Source: Deltaproteobacteria bacterium
Lineage (GTDB): Bacteria > Myxococcota > Polyangia > Haliangiales > Haliangiaceae
DNA: 10,631 nt
Direction of reading: 5' to 3'
Assembly (NCBI GenBank): GCA_018262455.1
Contig: JAGSPR010000224.1
Coordinates: 1-10,631, forward strand
Positions 1-7,405 of this stretch are shown here, piece by piece; the first letter of the stretch is position 1, and each line of letters starts with the position of its first letter. The position numbers were made by a program, and so were the translations under genes. The notes under the pieces are model-generated. The model did not search any database. It was not told the origin of the DNA and was given only the letters and a program-made list of their open reading frames with translations.

Positions 1-263
1 GCGGGTTTCGCGCGGTTGCCGATCCGATCATCACGCGCGACGAGCGAATCTCGATCGTCGCCGGGCTCGAGACCGTGTGCATCGAGCTCGCCGCGAGGTT
101 CGCGGTCGACGTGTTCCGTGACGACTACTTTGGCTGGGATCCCTCCCGGTTTCCGTCGCGACGCGCGCACAACCTCGTACGCTCGCGCGGCCAGCTCGCG
201 CTCGGACTGGCGGTCCGGGCCGCGCGAGGGGATGCGCTCGAAATCGTCCTCACCGGGACCTGA
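1..263 (+). CDS. C-terminal fragment of an unidentified protein (5' end outside window)
   Basis: An open frame enters at the left edge (frame starting at base 3) and stops at TGA 261-263, giving about 86 residues of a C-terminus. The fragment reads as soluble protein: a run beginning ADPIITRDERIS, a helix-like stretch VCIELAARFAVDVF, an aromatic patch DDYFGWDP, and a last helix RGQLALGLAVRAARG. There is no signal peptide, membrane span or catalytic motif that I recognise. A GTG at 75 could start a 62-residue product, but the same frame stays open with protein-like composition upstream to the window edge, so I read it as the tail of a larger gene. The next gene on the same strand begins 119 bp later, after a spacer in which I see no convincing terminator, only two copies of GGCCTCGGG. 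The family is not assigned. Confidence 0.55.
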   Translation, partial: GFRAVADPIITRDERISIVAGLETVCIELAARFAVDVFRDDYFGWDPSRFPSRRAHNLVRSRGQLALGLAVRAARGDALEIVLTGT

Positions 264-382
264 CGCGGGAGGATACGATCGGCTAGGCCTCGGGATCCCT
301 TCGCAAGGTCGAAATCGCGAGGGCCTCGGGGCCTCACTCCGCGAGTCGCGGACAGCCGGAATGGCTTCGCCAGCGTCCCGGG

Positions 383-3300
383 ATGCGGTCTAATTGGTCA
401 ATGCGTCTCCGTGGACTCGTCGGTGCGGCTGGGTGCGTCCTGTTGGCCTCCGCGACCGCGGTGGCGGTGGTCCCTCGCCAGACCGGGGGCCAGACCGGGA
501 GCCAGGCCGGGCGCCGCGTCGTGGCCGACACGCTCACCGTCATGCCGGCGGCGAAGGTCGGCAAGGCTTTGCGCGTGCAGCGCGGGCTCCGATTCACCCC
601 GAACCCCACGCCCGCGTGGAAGCGGTTCACGACCATCGCAGGCGGTTCGTGGCGCGTCGCGTGGGATCCCGCGACCGGCGTGCCGAGCCGGATCTGGGGC
701 GCCGGGATCGCCGTGCCGGGAGCGATGGCGTCACCCGCGGTCGCCGAGCGCGTCGCGCGCCAGCTCCTCGCCGACCATCTCGACCTGCTCGCGCCGGGCT
801 CGACCGCGTCCGACTTCGAGCTGGTCTCGAACCACTACGACGGGGACCAGCGCTCGATCGGCTTCGTCCAGCGCACCGGCGGACGCCGGGTGGTCGGCGG
901 TCAGGTCAGCTTCCGGTTCAAGCACGACCGGCTGTTCGTGATCGGCAGCGAGGCGTTGCCGAACGTGACCGTGCAGCAGCCGCGGGCGCGGCTCCAGCCG
1001 GCGCAGCTCGCCGCCCGCGCCACCGATAACCTCCGGATCGAGCTCGCGCTCCCGACCGCCCCGGTACGGACCCTGTCCCCGGGCGGGAGCCCCGGCGTCG
1101 ACGAGGTCGTGCTTCCGCTCGTCGGCGACGACGCCGTGCTGGGCTACCGGCTCGCGACGCGGCTCGAGATCGACGGGGGGACCGAGGGTCGGTACCTCGC
1201 CTACGTCGATCCATCGAACGGTGCGGTGCTCGCCGTCCACCAGCAGAATTCGTTCGCGACCGGGACGGTCCAGTATCGCGGCGTCGATCGTCATCCCGGC
1301 AAGCCACGCATCGATCGTCCGGCGAAGCGCGCCCACGTCGTGGTGGGCGGGACCCCTCAGACCACCACGGTCGACGGCTCGGTCTCGTGGTCGTCGGAGC
1401 TCGCCGAGACCGTGACCACCGCGGTCGTCGGCGAGCTCGTCGCGATCGTGAACCTGAGCACGGCCGGCACGCTCGCCACCACGCAGCTCTCGCTGTCGCC
1501 CAGCGGCAACACGATCTGGGACGCGACCGCCGCCGAAGAGGACGATGCCCAGGTCGTCACCTACCTCTCGGTCAACACCGTCAAGGACTTCGTCCGCGCG
1601 AACCTCGACGCGAACATGCCCAAGCTCGAGGAGCAGTTCACCGCCAACGTCAACATCCCGCAGAACTGCAACGCGTTCTACGACGGCAAGGCGATCAACT
1701 TCTTCCACGCGACCGCGATGTGCGCGAACACCGGACGGCTCGAAGACGTCGTGTTCCACGAGTTCGGCCACCACGTCCACGCGTCGGAGATCATCGAGGG
1801 TGTTGGCTCGTTCGACGGCGCGATGAGCGAGGGCGCCGCGGATCTGCTGGCAGGGTTCATCACCAACGACTCCGGGATGGGCCGCGGGTTCTTCTTCAAC
1901 GACGAGCCGCTGCGCGAGCTCGACCCGGCCGACGGCTCGGAGGCCACGTGGCCCGACGACATCGGCGAGATCCACAAGACCGGGATCATCTTCGGCGGCA
2001 CGTTCTGGGATCTCCGCAAGACGTTGATCGAGCAGTACGGCCAGATCGCCGGCGCTGCCAGGACCCAGAAGCTCTACCTCGCCGCGCTGCGGCGCTCGGT
2101 CTCGATCCCGACGAGCATGATCGAGACGCTCGCCGCCGACGACGATGACGGCAACCTCGCGAACGGCACGCCGAACGAATGCGCGATCCGCGATGCGTTC
2201 GGGCGTCACGGCCTGCGCACCGCCACCGGCACCATCCTCGCGCCCGGCGCGCTCCAGCAGAACGCGCTCGCGACGGTGGTCCGTGTCGATCTGTCGGGGC
2301 TGTCCGACCACTGCAACGGCGACGGGATCGACTCGGTCACGCTGCACTGGAAGCCCAGCTTCACCGGCGTCCCGAAGGCGGGCTCCGCGCCGATGGAGGC
2401 GGTCAACAACACGCGCTACTGGGCGCAGATGCCGCTCGCGGTCGAAGGAGACATCTATTACTCGGCGAAGGTGAAGTTCAAGGACGGCTCCGTCCTGACC
2501 CTGGCCGACAACCTCGCCGACCCGTTCTACACGATCTATCAGGGCACCACGGTGCCGCTGTACTGCACGGACTTCGAGTCGGTCGACCCGTTCTCCGAGG
2601 GCTGGACCACCGGCACCGCCGATGCGCAGCCATCGCCCTGGGAGTGGGGCGCCGCGACGCCGGGGGCCACCGATCCGGCGTTCGCGTTCTCGGGGACCAA
2701 CATCCTCGGGATGAAGCTCGGAGGCGACTACGGGGCCAGCCAGTACTCGTTCGTCAAGCTCCCCCCGATCGACATCGGCCACTTCAGCGACGTCCGGCTG
2801 CAGTACCGGCGCTGGCTCGCCGTCGAGGACAGCGAGTTCGACAAGGCGCGGGTCATCGTGAACAACAAGCAGGCGTGGGTGAACTTCAGCGCCGCGAACG
2901 GCAACTCGAGCTCGACCCATCACATCGATCGCGAGTGGCGCTTCAACGACGTCAGCGTGTCCGGTTACACGTTCGGTCACACGCTGGACCTCGGCTGGGA
3001 TCTCAACACCGACGAAGGCCTGCAGCTCGGCGGCTGGCACATCGATGACGTGTGCGTGGTCGCCAACATCCACTCGATCTGCGGCGACGGCGTGAAGAGC
3101 TCGACCGAGCAGTGCGATGACGGTGCGGCCAACGCCGATCTTCCGAACACGTGCCGGACCTACTGCGGGGTCCCGACGTGTGGCGACGGCATCGTGGATG
3201 ATCTCGAGATCTGCGACCCCGGCCCGAACGGCAGCAGCGAGTGCAGCGCGATCTGCGAGCCGGTGCCGGACACCGGCGGGTGCTGCTCGTCGAGCGGCAA

Positions 3301-3397
3301 CGCGCAGGGGGCCCTCGCACTCGGCGGGCTGGTCGGCATGCTGGTGCTGCGTCGAAGAGGCCCGCGCCGGATCGATCGACGTCGGTCCGCAGCGTAG
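383..3397 (+). CDS. Exported M4/M36-like zinc metalloprotease with cysteine-rich repeats and MYXO-CTERM-like anchor
   Basis: Predicted secreted zinc endopeptidase of 1004 residues. A signal peptide covers about residues 7-30 (LVGAAGCVLLASATAVAVV). Residues 60-200 resemble the FTP propeptide of fungalysin/thermolysin proteases. The catalytic site is HEFGH at 459-463 with the third zinc ligand E483 in SEGAAD (His-to-Glu spacing of 20, as in thermolysin, and Asp four residues later). H531 in EIHKTGIIFGGTFWDL fits the transition-state histidine. An Asp-rich DDDDGNLANGTP follows at 586-597. Residues 728-893 form a Trp/Gly-rich beta domain ending in GGWHIDDVCV, like the C-terminal domains of extracellular proteases. 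Two Myxococcus cysteine-rich repeats start with CGDG at 900 and 933. The tail is GGCC (965-968), a hydrophobic stretch 974-989 and RRR, matching the MYXO-CTERM plan recognised by myxosortases, with a rather long basic end. ATG 401 is an alternative start; neither has a strong ribosome site. Substrate unknown; likely outer-surface or secreted. Confidence 0.9.
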   Translation: MRSNWSMRLRGLVGAAGCVLLASATAVAVVPRQTGGQTGSQAGRRVVADTLTVMPAAKVGKALRVQRGLRFTPNPTPAWKRFTTIAGGSWRVAWDPATGVPSRIWGAGIAVPGAMASPAVAERVARQLLADHLDLLAPGSTASDFELVSNHYDGDQRSIGFVQRTGGRRVVGGQVSFRFKHDRLFVIGSEALPNVTVQQPRARLQPAQLAARATDNLRIELALPTAPVRTLSPGGSPGVDEVVLPLVGDDAVLGYRLATRLEIDGGTEGRYLAYVDPSNGAVLAVHQQNSFATGTVQYRGVDRHPGKPRIDRPAKRAHVVVGGTPQTTTVDGSVSWSSELAETVTTAVVGELVAIVNLSTAGTLATTQLSLSPSGNTIWDATAAEEDDAQVVTYLSVNTVKDFVRANLDANMPKLEEQFTANVNIPQNCNAFYDGKAINFFHATAMCANTGRLEDVVFHEFGHHVHASEIIEGVGSFDGAMSEGAADLLAGFITNDSGMGRGFFFNDEPLRELDPADGSEATWPDDIGEIHKTGIIFGGTFWDLRKTLIEQYGQIAGAARTQKLYLAALRRSVSIPTSMIETLAADDDDGNLANGTPNECAIRDAFGRHGLRTATGTILAPGALQQNALATVVRVDLSGLSDHCNGDGIDSVTLHWKPSFTGVPKAGSAPMEAVNNTRYWAQMPLAVEGDIYYSAKVKFKDGSVLTLADNLADPFYTIYQGTTVPLYCTDFESVDPFSEGWTTGTADAQPSPWEWGAATPGATDPAFAFSGTNILGMKLGGDYGASQYSFVKLPPIDIGHFSDVRLQYRRWLAVEDSEFDKARVIVNNKQAWVNFSAANGNSSSTHHIDREWRFNDVSVSGYTFGHTLDLGWDLNTDEGLQLGGWHIDDVCVVANIHSICGDGVKSSTEQCDDGAANADLPNTCRTYCGVPTCGDGIVDDLEICDPGPNGSSECSAICEPVPDTGGCCSSSGNAQGALALGGLVGMLVLRRRGPRRIDRRRSAA

Positions 3398-3416
3398 CAA
3401 GGATCGGCGTCACCCT

Positions 3417-3445
3417 GCGGCAAGGGTCCCCCTCAGGGGCGCCGC
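3417..3445. terminator. Possible bidirectional hairpin between convergent genes
   Basis: The 65-bp gap between the convergent protease and permease genes holds nested inverted repeats: outer GCGGC (3417-3421) with GCCGC (3441-3445), and inner CCCC (3429-3432), loop TCA, GGGG (3436-3439). The two stems are joined by an asymmetric bulge (seven bases on one side, one on the other). There is no T-tract on either strand, so this is at best a weak intrinsic terminator; Rho-dependent termination is equally possible. The location is the main support. Confidence 0.3.
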
Positions 3446-3462
3446 GCGTAGCCTGGCCCGAG

Positions 3463-4314
3463 TCACTCGATCTTCGAGAACGCGCGCGAAGCCAGCGCGA
3501 GGGCGATCACACCCGTCGCGAGCACGATGCCGAGCTCGAGCGCGATCGGCACGGTCCATCCCGACCAGCTGACGCCGAAGCTCGCGCTATCGGTGCCCGC
3601 GACCTGCGAGAGCACCTGGCGGCGCATCGGATCCACCGCGTAGGTCAGCGGATCGAAGCGGGTCAGCACCGCAAGCCAGGTCGGCAGCCCGCGCAGCGGG
3701 AACAGCGCGCCCGACAGGAAGAACATCGGCATGATGATGATCTGGACCATGGCCATGAAGGCCTGGAACGACTTGATCTTCACGGCCACCAGCACGCCGA
3801 TCGAGGTGATCGCGAACGACAGGATCGCGAGCTCGCCCAGCAGGATCAGGACCATCGAGATCGAGTACGGCACCCCGACGAGCGCGCCGACCGCGAGCAC
3901 GGTGACGCCCTGGAACATACCCGTCGTCGCGCCGCCGAGTGCCTTGCCGATCACGATCGCGCTGCGTCGGACCGGTGCGACCAGCATCTCGCGCATGAAG
4001 CCGAACTCGCGATCCCAGACGATCGATCCGGCCGAGAAGAAGCAGGTGAACAGGGTGGCCATCGCCATGACCCCCGGGAACAGGAACACGCGGAGGTCGA
4101 TCTCCGCGGTCGGCCGCATCCCGGCGCCCATCCCGGTCCCGAACACGAACAGGTACAGCATCGGCTGCAAGGCCGACGCGATGATCCGCGGCTTGTCGTG
4201 CCAGAACCGGATCATGTCGCGAAGCCACACGATCCGGATCGCGCGCAGATCGGTCATCAACGTACGGGGAGGCACGCTGACCGCGATCGGCTCCATGGTC
4301 CCGCCGGCGCTCAT
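3463..4314 (-). CDS. ABC-2 type exporter permease (DrrB-like)
   Basis: Membrane half of an ATP-driven exporter, 283 residues, typical for the DrrB/ABC-2 family. The N-terminus is cytoplasmic, followed by about six membrane segments (first around IIASALQPMLYLFVFGTG, last around VPIALELGIVLATGVIALAL). Family-typical stretches are DREFGFMREMLVAPVRRSAI followed by IGKALGG (the conserved ABC-2 cytoplasmic loop) and FFLSGALFPLRGLPTWL followed by RFDPLTYAVDPMR near the C-terminus. Its ATG overlaps the stop of the upstream ATPase gene in the four bases ATGA (4311-4314 read on the minus strand), so the two are probably translationally coupled and form one transporter. Family members move drugs, lipids, polyketides or glycans; nothing here fixes the substrate, and the nearby genes do not include a biosynthetic cluster. 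Export function is well supported, cargo unknown. Confidence 0.92.
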   Translation of the reverse strand: MSAGGTMEPIAVSVPPRTLMTDLRAIRIVWLRDMIRFWHDKPRIIASALQPMLYLFVFGTGMGAGMRPTAEIDLRVFLFPGVMAMATLFTCFFSAGSIVWDREFGFMREMLVAPVRRSAIVIGKALGGATTGMFQGVTVLAVGALVGVPYSISMVLILLGELAILSFAITSIGVLVAVKIKSFQAFMAMVQIIIMPMFFLSGALFPLRGLPTWLAVLTRFDPLTYAVDPMRRQVLSQVAGTDSASFGVSWSGWTVPIALELGIVLATGVIALALASRAFSKIE

Positions 4315-5279
4315 CGCCTGGCTCGCTTCATCCGCGCCATCGGATCCTCGGCTTGCTGTTCCTTGTCCCGGATCGTGGCCCCGGTATGTGCGAGGAACAC
4401 GTCATCGAGCGAGGGCCGCGCGATCGACACCGAGAGGATCGGCACGGCGAGCTCTGCGAACAAGCGCGGCACGAACTGCGCGCCGTCCTCGACCGCGAAC
4501 ATCACGTGGCCTTCGCGCAGCGCGGGCTCGACCCCGAACAGCTCGTGCAACCTCGCCATGGCCGCGGCATCGTCCGCGGTCGTGATCGAGACGCGGTCCT
4601 TGCCGACCTGCGCCTTCAAGTTGGCGGGGGTGTCCTGCGCGACGATCTTGCCCCCATCGATGATCGCGATTCGATCGCAGAACTCGGCCTCGTCCATGTA
4701 GTGCGTGGTGAGGAAGATCGTGATCCGCTCGCGCGTCTTGAGCTCCTGGATATAGCGCCAGATCGATACCCGGGTCTGCGGATCGAGCCCGACGGTTGGC
4801 TCGTCGAGAAACAACACGCGGGGCGAGTGCATGAGCCCACGGGCGATCTCGAGCCGGCGCTTCATGCCGCCGGAGAAGGTCTGGACGAGGTGCGCCCTGC
4901 GATCCCACAGCCCCACCATGTTCATCACCTGCTCGAGTCGCGGGGCCACTTGCGCGCGCGGGATGCCGTAGAGCTCGGCATGGAACCGCAGGTTCATCTC
5001 GGCGGTCAGGAAGTCGTCGAGGGTGGTGTCCTGGAACACGAGCCCGATGTGGCGGCGCACCTCGTCGCGCTGTGTGACGACGTCATATCCCGCGACCGTC
5101 GCCTGTCCGGAGGTCGGCTTGGCGAGCGTGCAGAGGATCTTGATCGTGGTCGACTTGCCGGCGCCGTTGGGCCCGAGGAAGCCAAACACCTCGCCGGACT
5201 CGACGTCGAGGTCGATGCCCTGGACCGCCTCGATCTCGCCGTACTGCTTGCGCAGCCCACGTACGACGACGGCCGACAT
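4311..5279 (-). CDS. ABC transporter ATP-binding protein (DrrA-like)
   Basis: ATPase partner of the downstream ABC-2 permease, 322 residues. All nucleotide-binding motifs are intact: Walker A GPNGAGKST at 36-44, Q-loop Q83 in VFQD, signature FSGGM at 135-139, Walker B VLFLDE at 155-160 followed by the D-loop region PTVGLD, and switch His193 in TTHYMDEAE. The C-terminal region (about 225-300) ends in RPSLDDVFLAHTG, the hallmark tail of the daunorubicin-resistance (DrrA) subfamily, which helps dock the permease. A further 20 or so charged residues (IRDKEQQAEDPMARMKRARR) extend past this and are not a recognised domain. It is the first gene of the two-gene operon. The start ATG lies 7 bp from an inverted repeat at 5286-5299. 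The divergent gene on the other side begins 113 bp away, so the two promoters share a short, GC-rich spacer. Confidence 0.95.
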   Translation of the reverse strand: MSAVVVRGLRKQYGEIEAVQGIDLDVESGEVFGFLGPNGAGKSTTIKILCTLAKPTSGQATVAGYDVVTQRDEVRRHIGLVFQDTTLDDFLTAEMNLRFHAELYGIPRAQVAPRLEQVMNMVGLWDRRAHLVQTFSGGMKRRLEIARGLMHSPRVLFLDEPTVGLDPQTRVSIWRYIQELKTRERITIFLTTHYMDEAEFCDRIAIIDGGKIVAQDTPANLKAQVGKDRVSITTADDAAAMARLHELFGVEPALREGHVMFAVEDGAQFVPRLFAELAVPILSVSIARPSLDDVFLAHTGATIRDKEQQAEDPMARMKRARR

Positions 5280-5285
5280 CGCGCC

Positions 5286-5299
5286 ACAGCATACGCTGT
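5286..5299. promoter_or_regulatory. Short inverted repeat upstream of the ABC operon
   Basis: ACAGC, spacer ATAC, GCTGT: perfect 5-bp arms lying 7-20 bp upstream of the ATPase start codon, over the expected ribosome-binding region. It could be a small operator or a leader hairpin, or could arise by chance. No protein is known from the sequence to bind it. Confidence 0.25.
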
Positions 5300-5365
5300 T
5301 GCCGGCGGCGGTGGTCGTCGGCGCGCGCCGCGCGAGCGGATATCACGAGCGCGCCCCCCACGGCG

Positions 5366-5380
5366 TCGCGACAGTCGCGA
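5366..5380. promoter_or_regulatory. Inverted repeat TCGCGA-CAG-TCGCGA before the WxxGxW lipoprotein gene
   Basis: Two copies of the self-complementary hexamer TCGCGA separated by CAG, ending 12 bp before the start codon of the lipoprotein gene. GATATCA occurs twice nearby (5339-5345 and 5379-5385, 40 bp apart), the second copy overlapping the right arm. This is the most structured part of the divergent intergenic region and a candidate operator or RNA leader element. No clear -35/-10 pair is visible. Confidence 0.3.
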
Positions 5381-5392
5381 TATCATGTCGAG

Positions 5393-6013
5393 ATGCGCAA
5401 GCTCGTGGTGGGTCTCGTCCTGGCCGGTGTGTCGATGACTGGGTGCTACGCGGGAGTCGGGTTCCACGGCAACATGCGCATCCACGCGAACCCGATCGCC
5501 GCGGTCGCGACGGCGGTCACCGTCGCCGCCGTGGTCAACGCGGTCGCGAGCGCGCCACCGGTCGCGATGAACGTCGAGTACTACGACTACGGCACCAACC
5601 CCGGCAACGTCTGGGTCAACGGGCGGTACGCGTACGTCAACAACAACTGGGTCTGGCAGGCTGGGCGGTGGCAGCCCGATCGTCAGGGCTACTACTGGGT
5701 CCAGGGCGCGTGGACCGCACAGGGCAACCAGTACGTGTGGGTCGACGGTTACTGGGCCGAGCCGCGCGTTGGCTACACCTATGTCGATGGCTACTGGGAC
5801 TACCGCGACACCGGTTATGTCTGGATCGCCGGGAACTGGGAAGCCGAGCGCCCCGGCTACGTCTATGTCGGCGGCAGCTGGACGACCGACAACGGCCGCC
5901 GCACCTGGCGCCGTGCCGGATGGACCCAGGACGATGGTCGCCCGGCGTGGAACCACTATCGGACCCGCGGCCGGGTCAGTGGTGGCGTTCAGGTCCGCGA
6001 CCACCGCCGGTAA
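5393..6013 (+). CDS. Lipoprotein with eight WxxGxW (YXWGxW-type) repeats
   Basis: A 206-residue envelope protein. The N-terminus MRKLVVGLVLAGVSMTGC gives a lipobox-like signal with Cys18 as the likely lipidated residue (Met at -3 is unusual but tolerated). Residues 35-56 are a small Ala/Val-rich stretch. From residue 74 to 177 the protein is built from aromatic units of the form W/Y-x-x-G-x-W/Y starting at residues 74, 88, 102, 116, 130, 144, 158 and 172, an exact 14-residue period (WVNGRY, WQAGRW, WVQGAW, WVDGYW, YVDGYW, WIAGNW, YVGGSW; the last, WRRAGW, has its Gly shifted by one). This matches the WXXGXW/YXWGXW repeat family found in proteobacterial lipoproteins and periplasmic proteins, whose molecular role is not established. 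The C-terminus is basic. The gene is divergent from the ABC operon and convergent with the pseudokinase gene. A GAG just before the ATG is the only ribosome-site hint. Confidence 0.85.
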   Translation: MRKLVVGLVLAGVSMTGCYAGVGFHGNMRIHANPIAAVATAVTVAAVVNAVASAPPVAMNVEYYDYGTNPGNVWVNGRYAYVNNNWVWQAGRWQPDRQGYYWVQGAWTAQGNQYVWVDGYWAEPRVGYTYVDGYWDYRDTGYVWIAGNWEAERPGYVYVGGSWTTDNGRRTWRRAGWTQDDGRPAWNHYRTRGRVSGGVQVRDHRR

Positions 6014-6032
6014 CCCTGGAGACCGGCTCGGT

Positions 6033-6122
6033 TGATCCGGCGTAAGCGTCGGCGTAAGCGTCGGCGTAGGCGGATCAGCTGCCCAGATTCGCTTACGCCT
6101 ACGCTTCCCCCTTACGCCTACG
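6033..6122. repeat. Tandem plus inverted repeat block in convergent intergenic spacer
   Basis: The 114-bp spacer between two convergent stop codons is mostly repeat. GGCGTAAGCGTC occurs at 6039-6050 and 6051-6062, with a degenerate third copy GGCGTAGGCGGA at 6063-6074. The reverse complement of its first ten bases, CGCTTACGCC, appears at 6090-6099. CTTACGCCTACG is directly repeated at 6092-6103 and 6111-6122. A further pair, TGATCCG (6033-6039) and CGGATCA (6071-6077), brackets the tandem array. The transcript could fold into alternative stems from either strand, so a bidirectional terminator or mRNA-end stabiliser is plausible. A strand-slippage array is the other reading. Confidence 0.75.
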
Positions 6123-6127
6123 GGTCC

Positions 6128-7399
6128 TTATCCGGAGATCGTCGAGCGCTTGCGGCGGCGGGGTGGCTCGGCAACGATCGAGCGCACGCGTTCGAGCACC
6201 GACTCGGCGAGCTGGGCGTCATCGGCGATGAACGCAACTTGCGCGCCGGCGAACAGCGCACGGTCCCGGTCGGACACCTCGCCGATCAAGACGAGCTGCG
6301 CGCGTTGCTCGAGCTCCAGCCCCCGCGCATACATGCAGAGCTCGAGGGCATTCATCACGCCGCGGAGCGAGGCGTCGACGAACACCAGATCGGGGTGATC
6401 GCGATTCAGCTTGTGCGCGGCCTCGGTGCCTTCGCTGGCGATCTCGACGACCGCGGATGCATGCGCTCGCCTCGCGAGGCTCCACAGCCAGCGTGCGCGA
6501 GCGGTGTCATCATCGACCACGAGGACGCGGACCGATCGTGCCTGGGTCCCGAGCCGGGCGGTGACGGCGTCGAGCTGGGCGAGCACGTCCCGCGCCGAGC
6601 GCGGTCGCGCGGCGGGCAGCTTCTCGAGCAGCCATTCGACCAGGTCCGAGACCTCGCCCGGCAGATCGGGCCGGAGGTCGACGAGCCGTGGGGGGCGTTC
6701 GTAGCCATGACCGCGCAGCTGGACCTCGTGGGCAGCATCGGAGAACGGAGGATGGCCGCAGGCCAGCTCGATGGCGATGCAACCGAGGCCGTAGAGATCG
6801 ATCGCCTCGGCAGCGGCGGGATCCGAGGCTTCGACCTCGCCCCGCACCACCTCGGGTGCGAGGATCTGCCCGAGCGGGCCAAACGCGGGTACCTGCGAGA
6901 GCGAGAGCCGGCCGAGCACCATCCGGCCGTCGCCGTCGATGAGCACGGTGGATCCCGAGATGTCGCCGATGGCGATCCCGCATTCGTGGGCGTGGGCGAC
7001 CGCCGCGATCAGCGTACGGAGCTTCCTGAGATAGACCTCGGGAGCGAGCTGCGTGACCAGCAGCTCGCGGACGAGCCGGCCGGTCACGCGTTCACCGACG
7101 ACGAACTCGACGCCATTGTGGTTGCCCATGCCGTGGATCGAGACCGCACAGGGGTTCGCCACCGCCGCGCAACGACGGGCTTCGAGGATGAGCGACGGGG
7201 TCCCAGGGTCGCGCCAGGCCAGCTTGAAGGCGACCAGCCGGTCCAGCATCATGTCCTGCGCTTCGAACACGAGCCCGCTATCGGTGCGCGCGATCTCGCC
7301 GTGAATCACGTAGGTCGACGCGATCACCTCGCCCTGTTTGAGCGGTCGCAGCGAGCTGTCGCGGTACCCGGGGGGGACCTGAAAGCTTGCGGAACCCAT
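6128..7399 (-). CDS. Pseudokinase (Ser/Thr kinase fold) fused to a degenerate receiver domain
   Basis: A 423-residue soluble protein, probably a signalling scaffold or allosteric regulator. Residues 22-285 follow the Hanks-type kinase plan: VAFK with Lys59, helix-C Glu73, a catalytic-loop region GIAIGDISGST at 141-151, APE at 181-183, and helix-F DLYGLG with Asp201. Key residues are gone: the Gly-rich loop keeps one Gly (G42), HRD is Ile144-Gly145-Asp146, the loop Lys and Asn are Ser148 and Thr151, and DFG reads Arg-Leu-Ser at 164-166. Phosphotransfer is therefore unlikely. Residues 288-410 are receiver-like, with VLVVDDD (D296-D298) and a possible phosphoacceptor Asp342 in LVFVDASLRG; the switch Thr position is Gly373 and no conserved Lys is seen near 392. 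There is no membrane segment. GGGAG lies 6 bp before the ATG. It is last in a minus-strand gene string, 59 bp after the glycosylase gene. Domain identity is firm; loss of activity is inferred. Confidence 0.85.
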   Translation of the reverse strand: MGSASFQVPPGYRDSSLRPLKQGEVIASTYVIHGEIARTDSGLVFEAQDMMLDRLVAFKLAWRDPGTPSLILEARRCAAVANPCAVSIHGMGNHNGVEFVVGERVTGRLVRELLVTQLAPEVYLRKLRTLIAAVAHAHECGIAIGDISGSTVLIDGDGRMVLGRLSLSQVPAFGPLGQILAPEVVRGEVEASDPAAAEAIDLYGLGCIAIELACGHPPFSDAAHEVQLRGHGYERPPRLVDLRPDLPGEVSDLVEWLLEKLPAARPRSARDVLAQLDAVTARLGTQARSVRVLVVDDDTARARWLWSLARRAHASAVVEIASEGTEAAHKLNRDHPDLVFVDASLRGVMNALELCMYARGLELEQRAQLVLIGEVSDRDRALFAGAQVAFIADDAQLAESVLERVRSIVAEPPRRRKRSTISG

Positions 7400-7405
7400 C
7401 AGCGG

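Noticed and set aside
284..332. Terminator from the repeated GGCCTCGGG between the first two genes
   Set aside because: The two copies are direct repeats with only partial self-complementarity and no T-tract. I could not draw a convincing stem.
731..3400. 889-codon open frame on the minus strand opposite the metalloprotease
   Set aside because: It lies wholly antisense to a gene with clear domains and motifs. Its composition (long runs of Arg, Ala, Val, Asp with no recognisable motif) is the usual shadow of high-GC codon use.
4353..5438. 361-codon plus-strand open frame opposite the ABC ATPase
   Set aside because: Antisense to an ATPase with every motif intact, and it runs across the divergent spacer into the lipoprotein gene in another frame.
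6039..6074. CRISPR-like array
   Set aside because: The repeats are only 12 bp and directly adjacent, with no spacers and no cas genes.
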